A stretch of DNA of 64,000 nt. Source: Chara braunii. Taxonomy: Eukaryota; Streptophyta; Charophyceae; Charales; Characeae. Under the pieces are notes generated by a model, which saw only the letters and a program-made list of their open reading frames with translations, did not search any database and had not been told where the DNA came from. The DNA lies in the NCBI GenBank assembly GCA_003427395.1, contig BFEA01000346.1:1219049-1283048 (forward strand), given 5' to 3'. Below are positions 10,985-22,497 of the stretch, one piece after another. The translations under genes were made by a program, and so were the position numbers. Positions within the stretch are counted from its first letter, which is position 1. Each line of letters starts with the position of its first letter.

Positions 10985-12235
10985 TGGTTCGAACTGTGCT
11001 TCATTGGTTCTTCGCAATAGCTGTTCGGTGCTTCGCATGAGGTGTGGGGTAGTGATAAGGCTTGGGCGAGGAATGTAAGGCGGCCCAGGGTCATGTGGGC
11101 GCGCCAGGAAGCTATGTGGTGACACTAGGGGTGTACGCTGGATGATGAGAGCGCGCTGATGTGGCATTTAAGCCGAGGTGGAAATGCATTCTGTTTTTGG
11201 TTGTGCCGAGGCAAAGACCGGTCATCATAAATGCACATCAGGTTGCCAGTGAGAAATCTGTGGTTGGGGGCAGCATTATGAGGTACGTTGCTCTCTTCCT
11301 TATCTGCCCTCTCCATTACTTCTTACCGTGAGGAAGTGAGTTATGTCTTGAGAGTCCTCTCAATGTGAGGTGTCGCGAGCGCTCAACCTTGAGAGTCGAC
11401 ATTCTTCCTCGGCAGCAAGATGGTGGGAGACGGGCGATGCCTTTGAAGGGCCCTGGACGAAGCAGTCGGGTCGCGGTCACCATGCCAACCCGGTGGGACT
11501 AGTACACGCATGCTTTGCCACAAGTACTTGGTTCTGCTGCTGCACAATAGAGGTCATGCAGGGCATGCCAACCCTTTGAACAGACGCTTACCAGACCGTC
11601 TTTAAATATTTCTGGCGGGGACTCGGTGTTGATTCTGGCTGTGATCGTCGTCCTGTCTGCGACGTTAAATAATTCCTGAGGAGTTACGAGGGATCCCCTT
11701 AAATGCCTCCTGATCAGCCAGATCAAACCGGGTGTAAGGCTCATTGCATGCGAGGATAAATAAAGTGTAGGGGCTCGCAGGTTCGGCGTTGACTTGGGTC
11801 AGAGGGGTGGGCCGAATCGCACACCTTTCGACACGCTGCTCAACCAGATGGTCAGGGCGTTGACACAAAGCGATCACTCAAGAGGGATATAGGAAAGGGT
11901 TGGATTCCGACAATTGTTCGCCGTGGCATTAATTAGATAAACAGCCATTCAACATACATCTCTACAGGGAACATTATTTTTATTTTTGATTATTTAGTTG
12001 TTACGAACTTGACTAACAACTGACAGACAACTGCAGATAGAGTAGCATATTCTTTGCTGCATTGCAATCTGTATTAGAGTAATCTAAAAATAGATTTAAT
12101 ATTCCATGTAGGATCTGACATTGGTTGACACCTAACTAGCCGACCGAAGTTAGTTGTGTATCATAAATCGGTTGCGTGTCATGCTGAGGTAGGATTCAGT
12201 GTGGATTCTAGTTTAGATCACACACACTGTAGCTC

Positions 12236-14143
12236 ATGAGTGATGCAAGCAGTGGTGAGGAGGAGTTGTTAGTGGATGACCTTAGGGTCACTCGAAGAAC
12301 TGCTCTCAGTCGACCCTTGACTTTCCTCGAGTTAGGTCCAGGAGACGAGAGAAGACTGCGGAGAGAGGCTAAAGAGAGAACAGCGGCAAGAAGAGTGAGG
12401 GTGGCTGAGGGCAGTGCCAGGTCTAGAACTACAGCTAGTACCGGTACGACCATGGATACCTCCTCTAGCATGTCGCAGGCCTCTTCACAGGCCACTTTGT
12501 CAGGAGTCAGTCAGAGTGGTTCTCAGGCTTCTATTAGCCAGAGTGTTGGCGTGCAAGTCAACCAACATTCTCCAAGCAGAAGAACTTCAGGATGAGCTAC
12601 AACGGCAATTGGATGAGGCAGCAGAGAGAAGAAGAAGAGCAATCATGATAAAAACTAGACTAGGTAGTAGATTGCAGGAACTAGACAAGCTAGAGGCACT
12701 AGATGAGTCCACATTAGATCCTGCTATGCAAGCACTGCGGAATTCGCTCCTGTGTGTGGCGGAGACGCAGGTTGTTCAGCACGAGGTGTTGGCTGAACTG
12801 GTGGCAGGCCAGAAATGAATTCTGGCTGCACTACAGGCACCTCGTCCAATGATGAGGCAGCCTCAGTTTGCTGTAGCTCCCCCATCGGTTGCAAGACATC
12901 AATGACGTCGTCGCCGGTTGGGCCCTCATTCTCACCTATGTTTGGCATGCCTCCTCTAGGTGGTTATGTCGCGACAGTGGTCCGGTCCTTAGAGTCTCTG
13001 CCGTACCATCGACGACAGTGGTTACTACAGTCCCACTGTCAAGCCAGGCCCGGGTTAGTGTGCAGCTGTTTTGGTGCCTATGCAGCAACTGCAGCAATCC
13101 CCTGGGCCAATGCAGCCTATGCAGTGGATGCCCAAAATACCCTTGCTGAGTCCTAAACCCTTCTCTGGCGACAGGAAGAAGGATGAGGACTTGGATACTG
13201 GGTGAGGACGGTGCCGACCTATGTGAGGCACAAGCTTACCAGGACGGAGCAAGGAGTTGTAGTGATTGCCTCCTTTTTAGAGGGGTCAGCAGCCCACTTG
13301 TTGAATGGCCTAGTGCAGCAGCAGGGCTACGGTCATAACTTCGATGCCTAGGCCGAGGCCCAAACATTGGAAGAGTTCGTTTGGTCCATGTACAATAGGT
13401 GGCATTGACATTCAAGGGGCTCAAAAGGCCACAGACACAATCAACAGTCTTTGTGCCAGAAGGTAGAAGAATGTTAAAGAGCTTACGGATACCGTAGAAC
13501 GTCTGCTCGTGGTACCTGGTGTGCGCTATGACCAGCAGGTACTCCTCACGGATTACCTTAGATGTCTGCCTTCAGAGGTTAGGACAAAGCTGGTGGATGA
13601 GGCCTATGTCGAACAACACAACTTCGCTGCCTTCAGAAAGAAGGCCTTAGACATAGTGGCAAAGTTGGGATCCGCGCATCAGAGTCAGGGAGATGGTAGG
13701 AAGAAGAGACTTCCCCAGGACTGGAAGAAGAAAGGGCAATTAATGTTCGTCGACCACGATGGTCAGGCAACAAAAATTGACGACTTCCCAGACCTTGGGG
13801 AAGAGACAGAGCACGATGGGGCCAGCAGACTTTGCATGGGGGAGTCGTGGCACCCATCAAAGAAAAGGCTAGGGAGACCGGGAAGAAGAAGGTAGGCCGG
13901 TCTACGGGTCAAGGCGACCAAGGAACGTCCACATGGGTAAAACTTGGTTTAGAGTACGAGGTGTGGAGGGACCGAGTTGCTAGGGGTACGTGTATGAACT
14001 GTGGCAATTATGGCCACACGTCCCGAACGTGTCGAGGCAGAAAAGTCCTAACGAAGGTAACCTATCCAACGGTGGTGGGACTATCTTCGAACCTTGACAG
14101 TGCTTCTGCGAGCACTTCGCAAGGAAACACCTCGGGCCAGTAG
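12236..14143 (+). pseudogene. Gypsy-A gag, frameshifted
   Basis: The gag polyprotein would form the particle and bind element RNA. The start ATG at 12236 sits in the context GTAGCTCATGAGTGAT, shared with Gypsy-B at 36288. The reading begins Ser/Thr-rich. It continues in a second frame from about 12570, with a charged coiled-coil-like stretch (ELQDELQRQLDEAAERRRR), and in further frames to the matrix/capsid-like part at 13509-13895. The CCHC knuckle CMNCGNYGHTSRTC (C-x2-C-x4-H-x4-C) is encoded near 13993-14034. At least three frame changes show that it is dead. Confidence 0.85.
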
Positions 14144-14172
14144 GAGTTTTAGCCGCTCTTACTCGCGCTGAA

Positions 14173-14568
14173 GTGGTAACGTTGCCTTCCCCACTTCAGG
14201 CGTTGGCCAGGGCTAGTGACCCACGTATCGCCCCGCAGACACATTCAGACCCAGCGACGCTCTGTTCGAGAGATGTGTCTGAGGCCCTAGAAGAGTTAGA
14301 GACTGAGTGGTCAGGGAAGGACCCCAGAGACTCTTGGGCGATGATCAGTAGAGGTCCTAAGGGTGAACATTTCGTGGTAGAGGTCAATGTAGGTGGCCGC
14401 AAGGTAGGAGCCTTCGCAGACATAGGCTCTACACGAAATTTCATCAGTCGTGCTTGTAGGCTCTACACGAAATTTCATCAGTCGTGCTTGTGTGGATAGA
14501 CTGCGCTTAGGGGACCAAGTGCAACGACTTAGCAAAATTGTAACTTCTAGCTAGCAAACAAGCACCAG
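14173..14568 (+). pseudogene. Gypsy-A aspartic protease, broken by a 34-bp tandem duplication
   Basis: The reading GEHFVVEVNVGGRKVGAF, then a D-x-GSTRNFIS-like segment near 14420-14450, is the retropepsin active-site region. The usual D-S/T-G triad reads DIGSTRN here. A 34-bp segment starting TAGGCTCTACACG at 14423 is repeated at 14457. Because 34 is not a multiple of three, the frame is lost straight after the active site and ends at 14499. Downstream coding resumes in another frame. Confidence 0.85.
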
Positions 14569-16538
14569 ATGTTAGTTAAAGACTATGTCAAGGACGTAGT
14601 CTGTACCATTTCTTATGGAGGAGGGGAAGTGAGACATAAAATCTCATTCCTCGTCAGCGACGAACTGCCCTTTGACATGTTGCTAGGCATATACTACCTC
14701 GAGGTTGCTCAACCTCAGTTTGATTGGGATAGGAAGGTGTTGCTACACAAGCTGCCCAGTGGTAGGACCGTTAGACTGCAAAAGTTTAAGGCTAGCAGTC
14801 TAGTGGAAAACTACGGCTGCATGTGTGCCTCCTCTTTCTATAATTACTATGAGCAGAATCGCGAGGAGGGCATGTATCTAGTCTTTGTCTCTGAGAAAGG
14901 GGAGGCCGAAAAATCACCCCCAGAGATAGAATCAGTCGTCGCTCAATATCCAAACCTTTTTGAGGAGCCCACAGGTGTGGTGGATAGGGAGGTGGTCCAT
15001 GCAGTAGAGGTTGTCCCCCGAAGTAAGGTATCTCCCACGGAGTTGGATGAGCTCTGCCGCCAACTTAAAGAGCTCACAGAGAAGGGATGGATTCGACCTA
15101 GTACCTCCATATACGGTGTGCCAGTCTTACTTGTTCCTAAGAAGGGATGTGCCTTGAGGATGTGCATTGACTATAGGGGCCTCAATGCCATCACCGTTAA
15201 GAACGCGGAACCCCTACCCCGCATCGACGACCTCTTGGATAGAGTGCAGAGATGCCGGTACTTCACCAAGATAGATCTGAAGTCCGGATACCATCAAATT
15301 GCCATTAGACCTGAGGACCAGCACAAAACCGCATTTCAGCCCAGGTACGGTCTGTACGAGTTTGTGGTGATGCCCTTTGGCCTATGCAATGCACCTGGTA
15401 CATTCCAGCACGCGATGAACATGATATTTCATGATTACTTAGACAAGTTTATCGTTGTGTACCTCAACGATATTCTTATCTTTAGTAGGACTATAGAGGA
15501 GAAGGTTGAGCACTTGAAAATAGTGCTAGGTCTCCTAAGACAGCACCAGTACAAGGTTAACTTAGAGAAATGCGAGTTCGGTCGCACCAAGATCTTGTAC
15601 TTGGGTCATGAAATCTCAACGGATGGATTGAGGCCAAATGATGCTAAGGTGGCCAGCATACGTGACTGGCCCAGACCTCAGACTGTTATTATCGTCTGTT
15701 TGTAAAGAACTATGGTACTACAGCTTCCCCATTAACAGATCTAACTCGAGAAGATACCCCTTGGGAGTGGACTGAAGAGGCGGCCTTTAGGAAGCTGAAG
15801 TATGCCCTTGCACACTATGAGGTTCTAAAACTTTCGGATCCTGATAAGCCATTTGTAGTGACCACAAAACGCCTGCCAATATGGCATAGGCGCGGTCCTT
15901 GCGCAAAAGGAGGGGCCAAGTTGAGACCTATCAAGTACATGAGTAAGAAGATGCCATCTCAGAAACTAGCCAGGTCTACCTGCAAGTGTGAGCTCTATAC
16001 CCTTTACCGAGCGCTGGTCCATTGGAGGCATTATCTCCTTGGCCGATTTTTCTATGTAAGATCTAACCATGAGACCCTGCGCTGGATCAAGACGCAACCG
16101 GTACTCTCAGATGCACTCAAGAGATGGACACAAGTGATAGACATGTATGACTATCAACTTGATCCTATCAAAGGAGAGTACAACAAGGTGGCGGATGCAC
16201 TATCTCGACGGGCAGATTACCTCGGCGCGCTAGTAACTGAATTCAGCATATCTAATGATCTGACTCGATCGTTGGTGGAGGCCTACCAGCAAGATGCAGT
16301 TATGTCTGAGATCATCTGTAAGTTCAAAGAGAAGGAGAAGACAACTTCTGATGACTTTACGATGGTAGATGGCTTACTGTTTCTTGAAGAGGCAGTGAAT
16401 AAGAGATTGTGTGTTCCCAATAGTGAGTCTTTGCATAGTTTATTTTTAGGGGAATGTCACGATGCAACTAGTCATTTTGGTTATAAAAAGACTTCAGCTA
16501 ACTTAGTGCAGAAATTTTGGTGGCCCACTATGATGCAA
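14569..16538 (+). pseudogene. Gypsy-A reverse transcriptase and RNase H
   Basis: The open stretch 14569-15705 (378 codons) holds RT motifs in order: LRMCIDYRGLN, KIDLKSGYHQ (motif A, Asp kept) and the catalytic box. The box reads YLND instead of YLDD, with Asn encoded at 15466-15468. Against Gypsy-B about 37 bp are missing near 15685, which shifts the frame. RNase H and connection sequence continue to 16538 in another frame, but the first RNase H Asp region (near 15860-15890) is garbled. GEYNKVADALSRR is preserved. The gene then runs into the insertion at 16539. Confidence 0.92.
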
Positions 16539-17162
16539 AAGTGGGCAATTTTTTTTTTCCTCACCCTCGACCCGACCCGCCCAATTTTTTTTTTCCCCAT
16601 CCACCCGGCCCAGGAATTTCATTTTTGACTTTTAGACGACCCCACCCACCCAAAATATTTTTTGAAATTTCAGCCCCACGCCCAATCCGCCCATGACCTG
16701 AAAAAAACCCTCACCCACACCCGGCCACACGCGTAAGAGTATCATCACCCGCCCGCGTCCAATACCTAATTTTTCTTCACCCACACCCACCCGCATCAGC
16801 CCGCGCCTTCCCATGCCAGTCCCTTACACCATCACGATTTCATCGGCAATGTCCAATACCTAATTTTTCTTCACCCACACCCACCCGCATCAGCCCGCGC
16901 CTGCCCATGCCAGTCCCTTACACCATCACGATTTCATCGGCAACATAGCATTGCAACAAAGACATCTAAAATCCTATATTATTAAAACAACGGCAACATC
17001 AACAATGCAAAGGAAAATATTTCAAGATTTTTTTTTTTTGCATAGGGGCAGCTGCACTGCTGGAGCGTGCCGCTTTTTCTTTCGCACCGGCGTTACTTTA
17101 TCAGGACCTCGTCAACTGAATCAGGCACGTTTTTCTTTGGCTCTCAACCTCAAGTCCGACAT

Positions 17163-17195
<33 letters not shown>

Positions 17196-17196
17196 T

Positions 17197-17248
<52 letters not shown>

Positions 17249-17541
17249 GGGGGGGGGGGGGGGAGAGAGAGAGAGAGAGGGGGGGGGGGGGGGCATAGTT
17301 TTCGGGTAATCCTGGGTCTATGGGTCAAGTGACCCAGGCCAAGCCATCACCCGCCTTCCACCTACCCAGTGGGTGACCCAGGTCAAATCTTCACCTGCCC
17401 GTCACCCAGAAAGGCATGCTGGCTGCGCCCGCCCATAGCACACCCAAGACAGCTCATGTAGACCTAGATCCGACCCATCATCTTGTGGGTCGGGTGGGTG
17501 TGGGTGGGTGCGGCTCTGGGCGCCCAGTGCCTAGCTCTGCT
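16539..17541. mobile_element. 1.0-kb insertion in Gypsy-A integrase with 9-bp target duplication
   Basis: ATGATGCAA at 16530-16538 is repeated at 17542-17550, and two further bases (CT) match on the left. Taking out 16539-17541 and one copy restores the integrase frame between the WWP motif and the CQVC zinc ligand. Left and right ends are rich in ACCC/GGGT repeats (for example CGACCCGACCCGCCC near 16569). The middle holds a duplicated 80-bp segment (near 16757 and 16854) and a G-run. No transposase is encoded. Class is unresolved: 9 bp suggests a Mutator-like element, while the subterminal repeats resemble hAT elements. Confidence 0.8.
17166..17292. repeat. Poly-G tract with a short (GA)n
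   Basis: About 95 bases of nearly pure G, with one T and one A, are followed by GAGAGAGAGAGAGAG and another G-run. A long G-run is error-prone in assembly, so its exact length is unreliable. Glycine- or proline-rich ORFs through it are artefacts. Confidence 0.95.
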
Positions 17542-18879
17542 ATGATGCAAGATGTGAAAAAGTACGTTGAAACTTGCCAGGTTTGTCGAAGGAACAAACC
17601 TAGGACTCAGGCTCCGCTTGGGCTCATCAAGCCCTTGCCGATTCCTGAAGGTCCTGGTCAGAGTGTGTCCATGGACTTCATGGATACTCCTGTGACCAGT
17701 AAGTTTGGAAAAATGCACATCTTCGTGATAGCGGACCGCTTTACTAAGTATGCAAGACTTATCGTTATGCCAGAAAGTGCTAAATGTCATCAAACTGTTT
17801 CTGGATAACTGGGTCAGGGATTTTGGACTACCTACGTCGATAGTAAGTGACAGGGATGTAAGGTTTACCAGCGAACAATGGCAGGCGACAACTGAACAGA
17901 TGGGTGCCAAGCTCCAAATGACGTCAGGGAACCACCCTGAGTCAAATGGCCAGGCAGAACAGATGAACCGGGTAGTACAACACCTGCTTCGGCATTATAT
18001 TAAGCCAAGTCACGATGACTGGGATGAGAAGTTACCTCTCGTCGCCAGCTTGTACAACAATGTTGTGCACAGTACTACTGGTATGACTCCCAACCAGTTG
18101 CACCTTGGTTGGAAGCCCAAACTGCACTTGACTTTTTGCTACCAGAAAGGCAACCCACTGCAGCACCTGGCAGCATAGAGTTTCCTGTTAATTATGAACG
18201 GATGCGGCAGCAGGCCGTCGAACATATTAGAAAGTCTCAGGATGCTATGATCGCATCTGAGAATAAACATAGACGGCCCTCTAACTTTCAGGTAGGTGAT
18301 AGAGTCTGGGTAGAGTCATCTGAACTAGGCCAGGAGTTGGGGATTTCACGTAAACTGATGTCACAGTACTTTGGGCCCTGGGAGATCTTAGACATTGCAG
18401 GGGATCAACCGGATGGGCCTTCATACGTGATTCGCATTCCTGCACACTTGCGTACTTACCCTGTTTTCCATGCATCCAAGTTGGCACCTTTCGCTGCCAC
18501 AAATCAGTTTCCCTCTAGGAGATCAATGCTGCCCCCTACCATGGACGGACACGTGGACATTGACGATATCATCGAGCACAAGCTGATGTTTGTGCCCAAA
18601 CCTCCAGGAAGAGGACGACCGCCAAAGCCACAGATGCAATACCGAGTGCGATTCAGACATCACATTGATCCTCAAGAAGACCGGTGGTTCACAAGAGAGG
18701 AATTAATGAAGACTGCTCCTCAAATTATCTCAAGTTATGAGAGAAAGCTGAAAGGGAAGCAGCCTGTTACACAAAGACTTCTCAGAGGACTATCGAAGAA
18801 CAGGAGGAGGGAATGCGAGGATCTGGGTCCTCGGCAGGCCTACGCAGCGCGGTCGTGTGAAGGAGGCAATAGGCGCTGA
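17542..18879 (+). pseudogene. Gypsy-A integrase with C-terminal chromodomain
   Basis: Integrase inserts the element DNA. Zinc ligands CQVC, the first Asp (SMDFMD), the second Asp (SDRDVRF) and the Glu (PESNGQAEQ) are all readable. They are split by frameshifts near 17785 and 18150. The C-terminal part (18180-18760) has the GDRVWV module and a chromodomain-like end (YRVRFRHHIDPQEDRWFT). This places the element among the chromoviruses. The last open frame runs past the polypurine tract into the 3' LTR. Confidence 0.9.
18802..18813 (+). other. Gypsy-A polypurine tract
   Basis: AGGAGGAGGGAA lies immediately before the 3' LTR. This is the expected plus-strand primer. Gypsy-B has the matching AGGAGGAGGGAA just before 41163. 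Confidence 0.85.
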
Positions 18880-19408
18880 GAGGCAAGGCGTGGGCACGTG
18901 CGGTCGTGTGAAGGAGGAGGGCGCTGCCCTCAGCAGCGCCATAGCCCAGCCACCATAGCTGGCGGGCTTGGACAACAGTGAGGCGCAGGGGTGGTCTTCG
19001 GGTGTACACAAGGGAAGACGTGGGAGAGAGACAAGGGAGAGAGAGAAGGATGATGGTGATGATGATGTGAGGGCACATACCTGGTACTGGCGATGGTCTG
19101 CATGGGCAACATCTTCAAGTACTTCAGAGGCTGCTGACGTCAACAGTTGCATTGTCAATTAGTAGGCTAGCACTAGCTGTGTAGGGAGTAGCCTAGGCGC
19201 CGAGCGCCAAGTAGGGAGATAGGAACTGGATACATATGTTGGTGGTGGCGAGAGCAAGCTCTCTTTGAGATTGGTTTTCAGTGCTACGATTCTCCATTGG
19301 TGTCATATTGGTGCAACGCTGCTTTCTGAACACAGTGATACAATCTGGCTTTCAATGTGATTGTGCAATCTGTATATTGTCATCTCGCTATTGCTCATTT
19401 TCCTTGCA
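18814..19408 (+). repeat. Gypsy-A 3' LTR, internally deleted
   Basis: It starts TGCGAGGATCTGGGTCC and ends TTCCTTGCA. Relative to the 5' LTR, about 400 bp after position 40 are replaced by a short duplicated stretch (CGGTCGTGTGAAGGAGG occurs twice). Confidence 0.9.
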
Positions 19409-20079
19409 AAAGTGAAAAGAGAGAAAAAACAAATTAGTGAGTGGGCAAGCAAGTTTTGACACCACCATCTTTGAGGATTTTTCATTTTTTTTGGCTGGAC
19501 AGAATGGCTTTAAAATTAAGAGGGAGATGCCTTACATCACAAAGAACTCACAAACAACTTTTCAGAAAAATATAACAATATTTAGGTGCCAAAAATATTT
19601 TTTTGCGGGGTCCGAACCCCTTCAAGTTTGGGCCCCGTACGGGGACCCAAACGCCCGAACGTTCGGGGGTCAGCTTAGGGGCCTCCGTACGTTCGGCCTG
19701 GCAACCCTTTATATATATATATGTCCTCTTCTCCCTCTCTGCCTACGGTTTACCGGGCAGTTCTATTTGACGATATATATATATATCGTCACAAATAGAA
19801 CTGCCCGGTAAACCGTAGGCAGAGAGAGAGAAGAGGACAACAAACGAGGGGCTGTATATTGGGGGGTGCGCAGTGGAAGCCTCCACCCCCTGGGACTAAC
19901 TGCGAAAATGCAGTTTTGGCCCCACCTCGGACCCTCCCCTAGGGCTACATCCTCCCCTCGTGAGCTCGAGGTGGCCCTGGGCGCAGGGCCGGGGGCGGGG
20001 CGGAGCGGGCTGCGGGGCTAGGAATGGTTGGGAGTGGGGGCGGGGGTGCGGGGCCGGGGAAGGGTGACACATGCCCAGT
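19409..20079. other. Gene-free stretch around the long hairpin
   Basis: It holds short self-complementary GC words (GGGCCCCGTACGGGGACCC near 19640) and a G-rich segment near 19980-20060. No ORF is credible. Confidence 0.5.
19722..19839. repeat. 118-nt near-perfect inverted repeat
   Basis: Arms 19722-19769 and 19792-19839 are 48 nt each and pair with a single mismatch. Each contains CCTACGGTTTACCGGGCAG or its complement. The central 20 nt, ACGAT(AT)nATCGT, also fold. Transcription of either strand would give one long stem. It could be a very young inverted duplication, a foldback element or a small-RNA precursor. Confidence 0.9.
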
Positions 20080-20445
20080 TGGGCAATGTTTATGGAGCCA
20101 AGGATCCACAGAGTGATGAAAAGGACTGAAATGGACAATGTAATATCAGTGAAGCATCAACAAGCAATGTACATCTCGATATATACAAAATGGCACAAAG
20201 TAGCGCAACGGGCACAAAGTAGCGCAACGGAAGACTCAAAGGTAAGACCTGACCTGACTGGGACTGACGCGACATCCCATCATAAACCACACATGTGACA
20301 AGAGGAGGGACCGCACATAGAAGAAAGGTCCCTCCTTGTACACGCACATGGGCGAGGGAGAAGACCAAGATCGCGATAACGAAGTTCAAAAATAGTCCCT
20401 TGCCGAATGTCCAATCAATGCCTGCCTCAAAAATGTCCGCTCAGA

Positions 20446-20540
<95 letters not shown>

Positions 20541-21198
20541 AAGGACGGAGGAAGGAGGGAGGCGAGAGGGAGAATGAACGAAGAAGAAGAAGATGTCATC
20601 CTCCTCGCTGCCTCACTTGCAGGTAGGCGCCGCCGTTTTGACCGTCGCTGTGTCGTCGCCGTGTGCAGGTGGCGCGCACGCGGAGCCCTGGCTATGGCGC
20701 CAAGAAGGTCCGCTACTGCAAGCATGGCCTCTGCCCCTCTACTTGTTTATCCTCTACCTCTAACTCTTGAGCACAGCGCTAAGTGGCGCAGCGCTAATCC
20801 AGCAGTGTGTCGCTCAAGAAGTGAGCTACCAAACTGTGTCTCTGCCCAAGCTGTGGCCCAGTTATAAACGACGCTGGGCCCTGCTGGGAGTGCTGCAGTG
20901 TGGCCTGAAACGGCCCGCGAAGTGCGCCTGGCCCCGATCGACCCTACCTCCTGGTGTATCCAGCCCAAGGCCTTGCCTTGGGGACTGCAAGTCCGAACGA
21001 CGTCTGAACAGACAAAAATAGGACAGCAAATGAATCAATAAATAAATGCTGCCTCAAATCGTACTTGTGGCCTAAAGGCCGTCGTGGGCCTCCACGGCGC
21101 GTGTCAGATGGGCATGCGGCCTGGGGGCCCCTCATCAACCGTTGGGCCCCTTGAATGGGGCCCATGTGCAGGCGCAGCATGTAACACCCCCTCTCCTT
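20080..21198 (-). repeat. Gypsy-D 3' LTR with polypurine tract
   Basis: Read on the minus strand, AAGGAGAGGGGG (21187-21198) precedes TGTTACATGC at 21186, a typical polypurine tract and LTR start. The LTR resembles the one starting at 57653: both have a GGGGCCC-rich start, a TTTATTTATTGATT-like AT patch and a long CT/GA or GAA tract. The distal end near 20080 is approximate. Confidence 0.7.
20452..20537. repeat. (CT)n microsatellite
   Basis: About 43 CT units lie inside the Gypsy-D LTR. Reading frames through it give Ser-Leu or Glu-Arg runs and are not genes. Confidence 0.97.
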
Positions 21199-22497
21199 AT
21201 GAAGTCAAGCCGGGCTGAGTGCGAAGCTGACGGTCTGAAGGTGGAACATGGACACGAGTACGACGTGGAGCCGAAGGTGTAAGCTTGCCTTGCAACTTGC
21301 GTTCATAGCGCGTGAGGACATCGGCGGGCCGTCGCCTGAAGTTCTGCATGGGTCAACCAACCGTCCGCTTTATGGTTGGAGTACAAAAAGGGTACTAAGT
21401 ACTCGGTCGGCCTGTTGTCGTAGCGTCGCTGGGAGTTGATGTTGCCAACCTCTTGAAAACCATCCATAGAGGGTGGGTCTTGCGATCGTCGCCCGGGAAA
21501 GTGGTCATTTTGCGATGGAGTGAATAGAGTCATCTTGTGGGCGGGCACCTTAATGACGAAGGAAGGTCCTTCGGGTGCATCCCCAGTGGGTGCCACGATC
21601 GGCTAGGGCCCCATCCATTTCGTGAGGAGCTTGCGAGAGAGATCTTGTTCGAGGCTAAACTCCGCGGTAGAGACCCATAGGAGGTCACCGACGTGGAATG
21701 ACAACGAAGACGCCGACGATTGGCCTGTTGGCTCATGCGTTGCTGCATCTTTGACATCTGATTGCATGCCTTGAAAAGTAGCTCTTGCATCCGACGCAAG
21801 AAACGAAGATGGTCGTCCCTCTCGGCCACCCGTGGGATGATTGTGTCCAACGAATAAGTGACCGGCGAGCCATGCTCAAACTCAAAGGGCGACATCCCGA
21901 TACTCGGATGAAGGGACGAGTTGTATCGTATGCCAACTCGACATCCGGCAGCCGCTCAACCCAATCCTTTTGGTCAGGACGGATGAGAGTGCGAACATGT
22001 ACGGTCTGATGCACCCTCTCCATTTGGCCATCGGTTTGGAGGTTGGGAGCCGAACTCGACTTGAGAGATAAGCCCTATCATTTGATGAGCGCCAACCAAA
22101 AATCGGACATAAACCGAGTGTCGCGGTCGCAAACGATTTCCTTGGGGTAACCCTTGGCTCGAATCCCACCGGCGTAAAGAACCTCGACCAATTCCGATGC
22201 CTTGGCATGATAGCGGCAAGGCAAAAACATGGCGAACTTGGTGAGTCGGTCGACCGCAGTGAGAATCCCATCAACAACGGTCTTGTGCTTGGGAAATGGC
22301 CCGGTGATATCCATGGCAATCGCTTCCCTTCCGTGCAAGGGGACCGGTAATGGTCGCAACTCGTCGTACGAACGATGTTTGCGAGATTTGCAACGTCCGC
22401 AAACCTCGCATGACTTGCAATAGTATCTGACGTTGCCGAGAAGGTTGGGCCACCAAAAGCGCTCGCACAATCGACCAAACGTTCTATTGACTCCAAA
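21199..22497 (-). pseudogene. Gypsy-D integrase and chromodomain fragment, minus strand
   Basis: Minus-strand reading gives FWWPNLLGN and CKSCEVCGRCKSRKHR (zinc region), AMDITGPFP (first Asp), CDRDTRFMSDFW (second Asp), then DQKDWVERLPDVELAYD and a C-terminal YLVPFLYSNHKADGWLTHAEL segment like a chromodomain. Several frame changes occur. The family is clearly different from Gypsy-A/B/C. It is cut at 22497 by an inverted copy of itself. Confidence 0.85.

Larger units (their letters stand above)
9974..19408 (+). mobile_element. Gypsy-A: Ty3/gypsy chromodomain retrotransposon, decayed
   Basis: Order is 5' LTR, primer-binding site, gag with CCHC knuckle, aspartic protease, RT, RNase H, integrase, chromodomain, polypurine tract, 3' LTR. 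Both LTRs begin TGCGAGGAT and end CCTTGCA. The 5' LTR is 996 bp, but the 3' LTR is 595 bp because an internal block of about 400 bp is missing. No 5-bp target duplication is visible (CCTCA on the left, AAAGT on the right). This hints at recombination between copies or decay. The coding region has several frame breaks and a 1.0-kb insertion, so it cannot act alone. Confidence 0.92.

Noticed and set aside
17101-17328. Poly-Gly and poly-Pro ORFs
   Set aside because: They are translations of the G-run.
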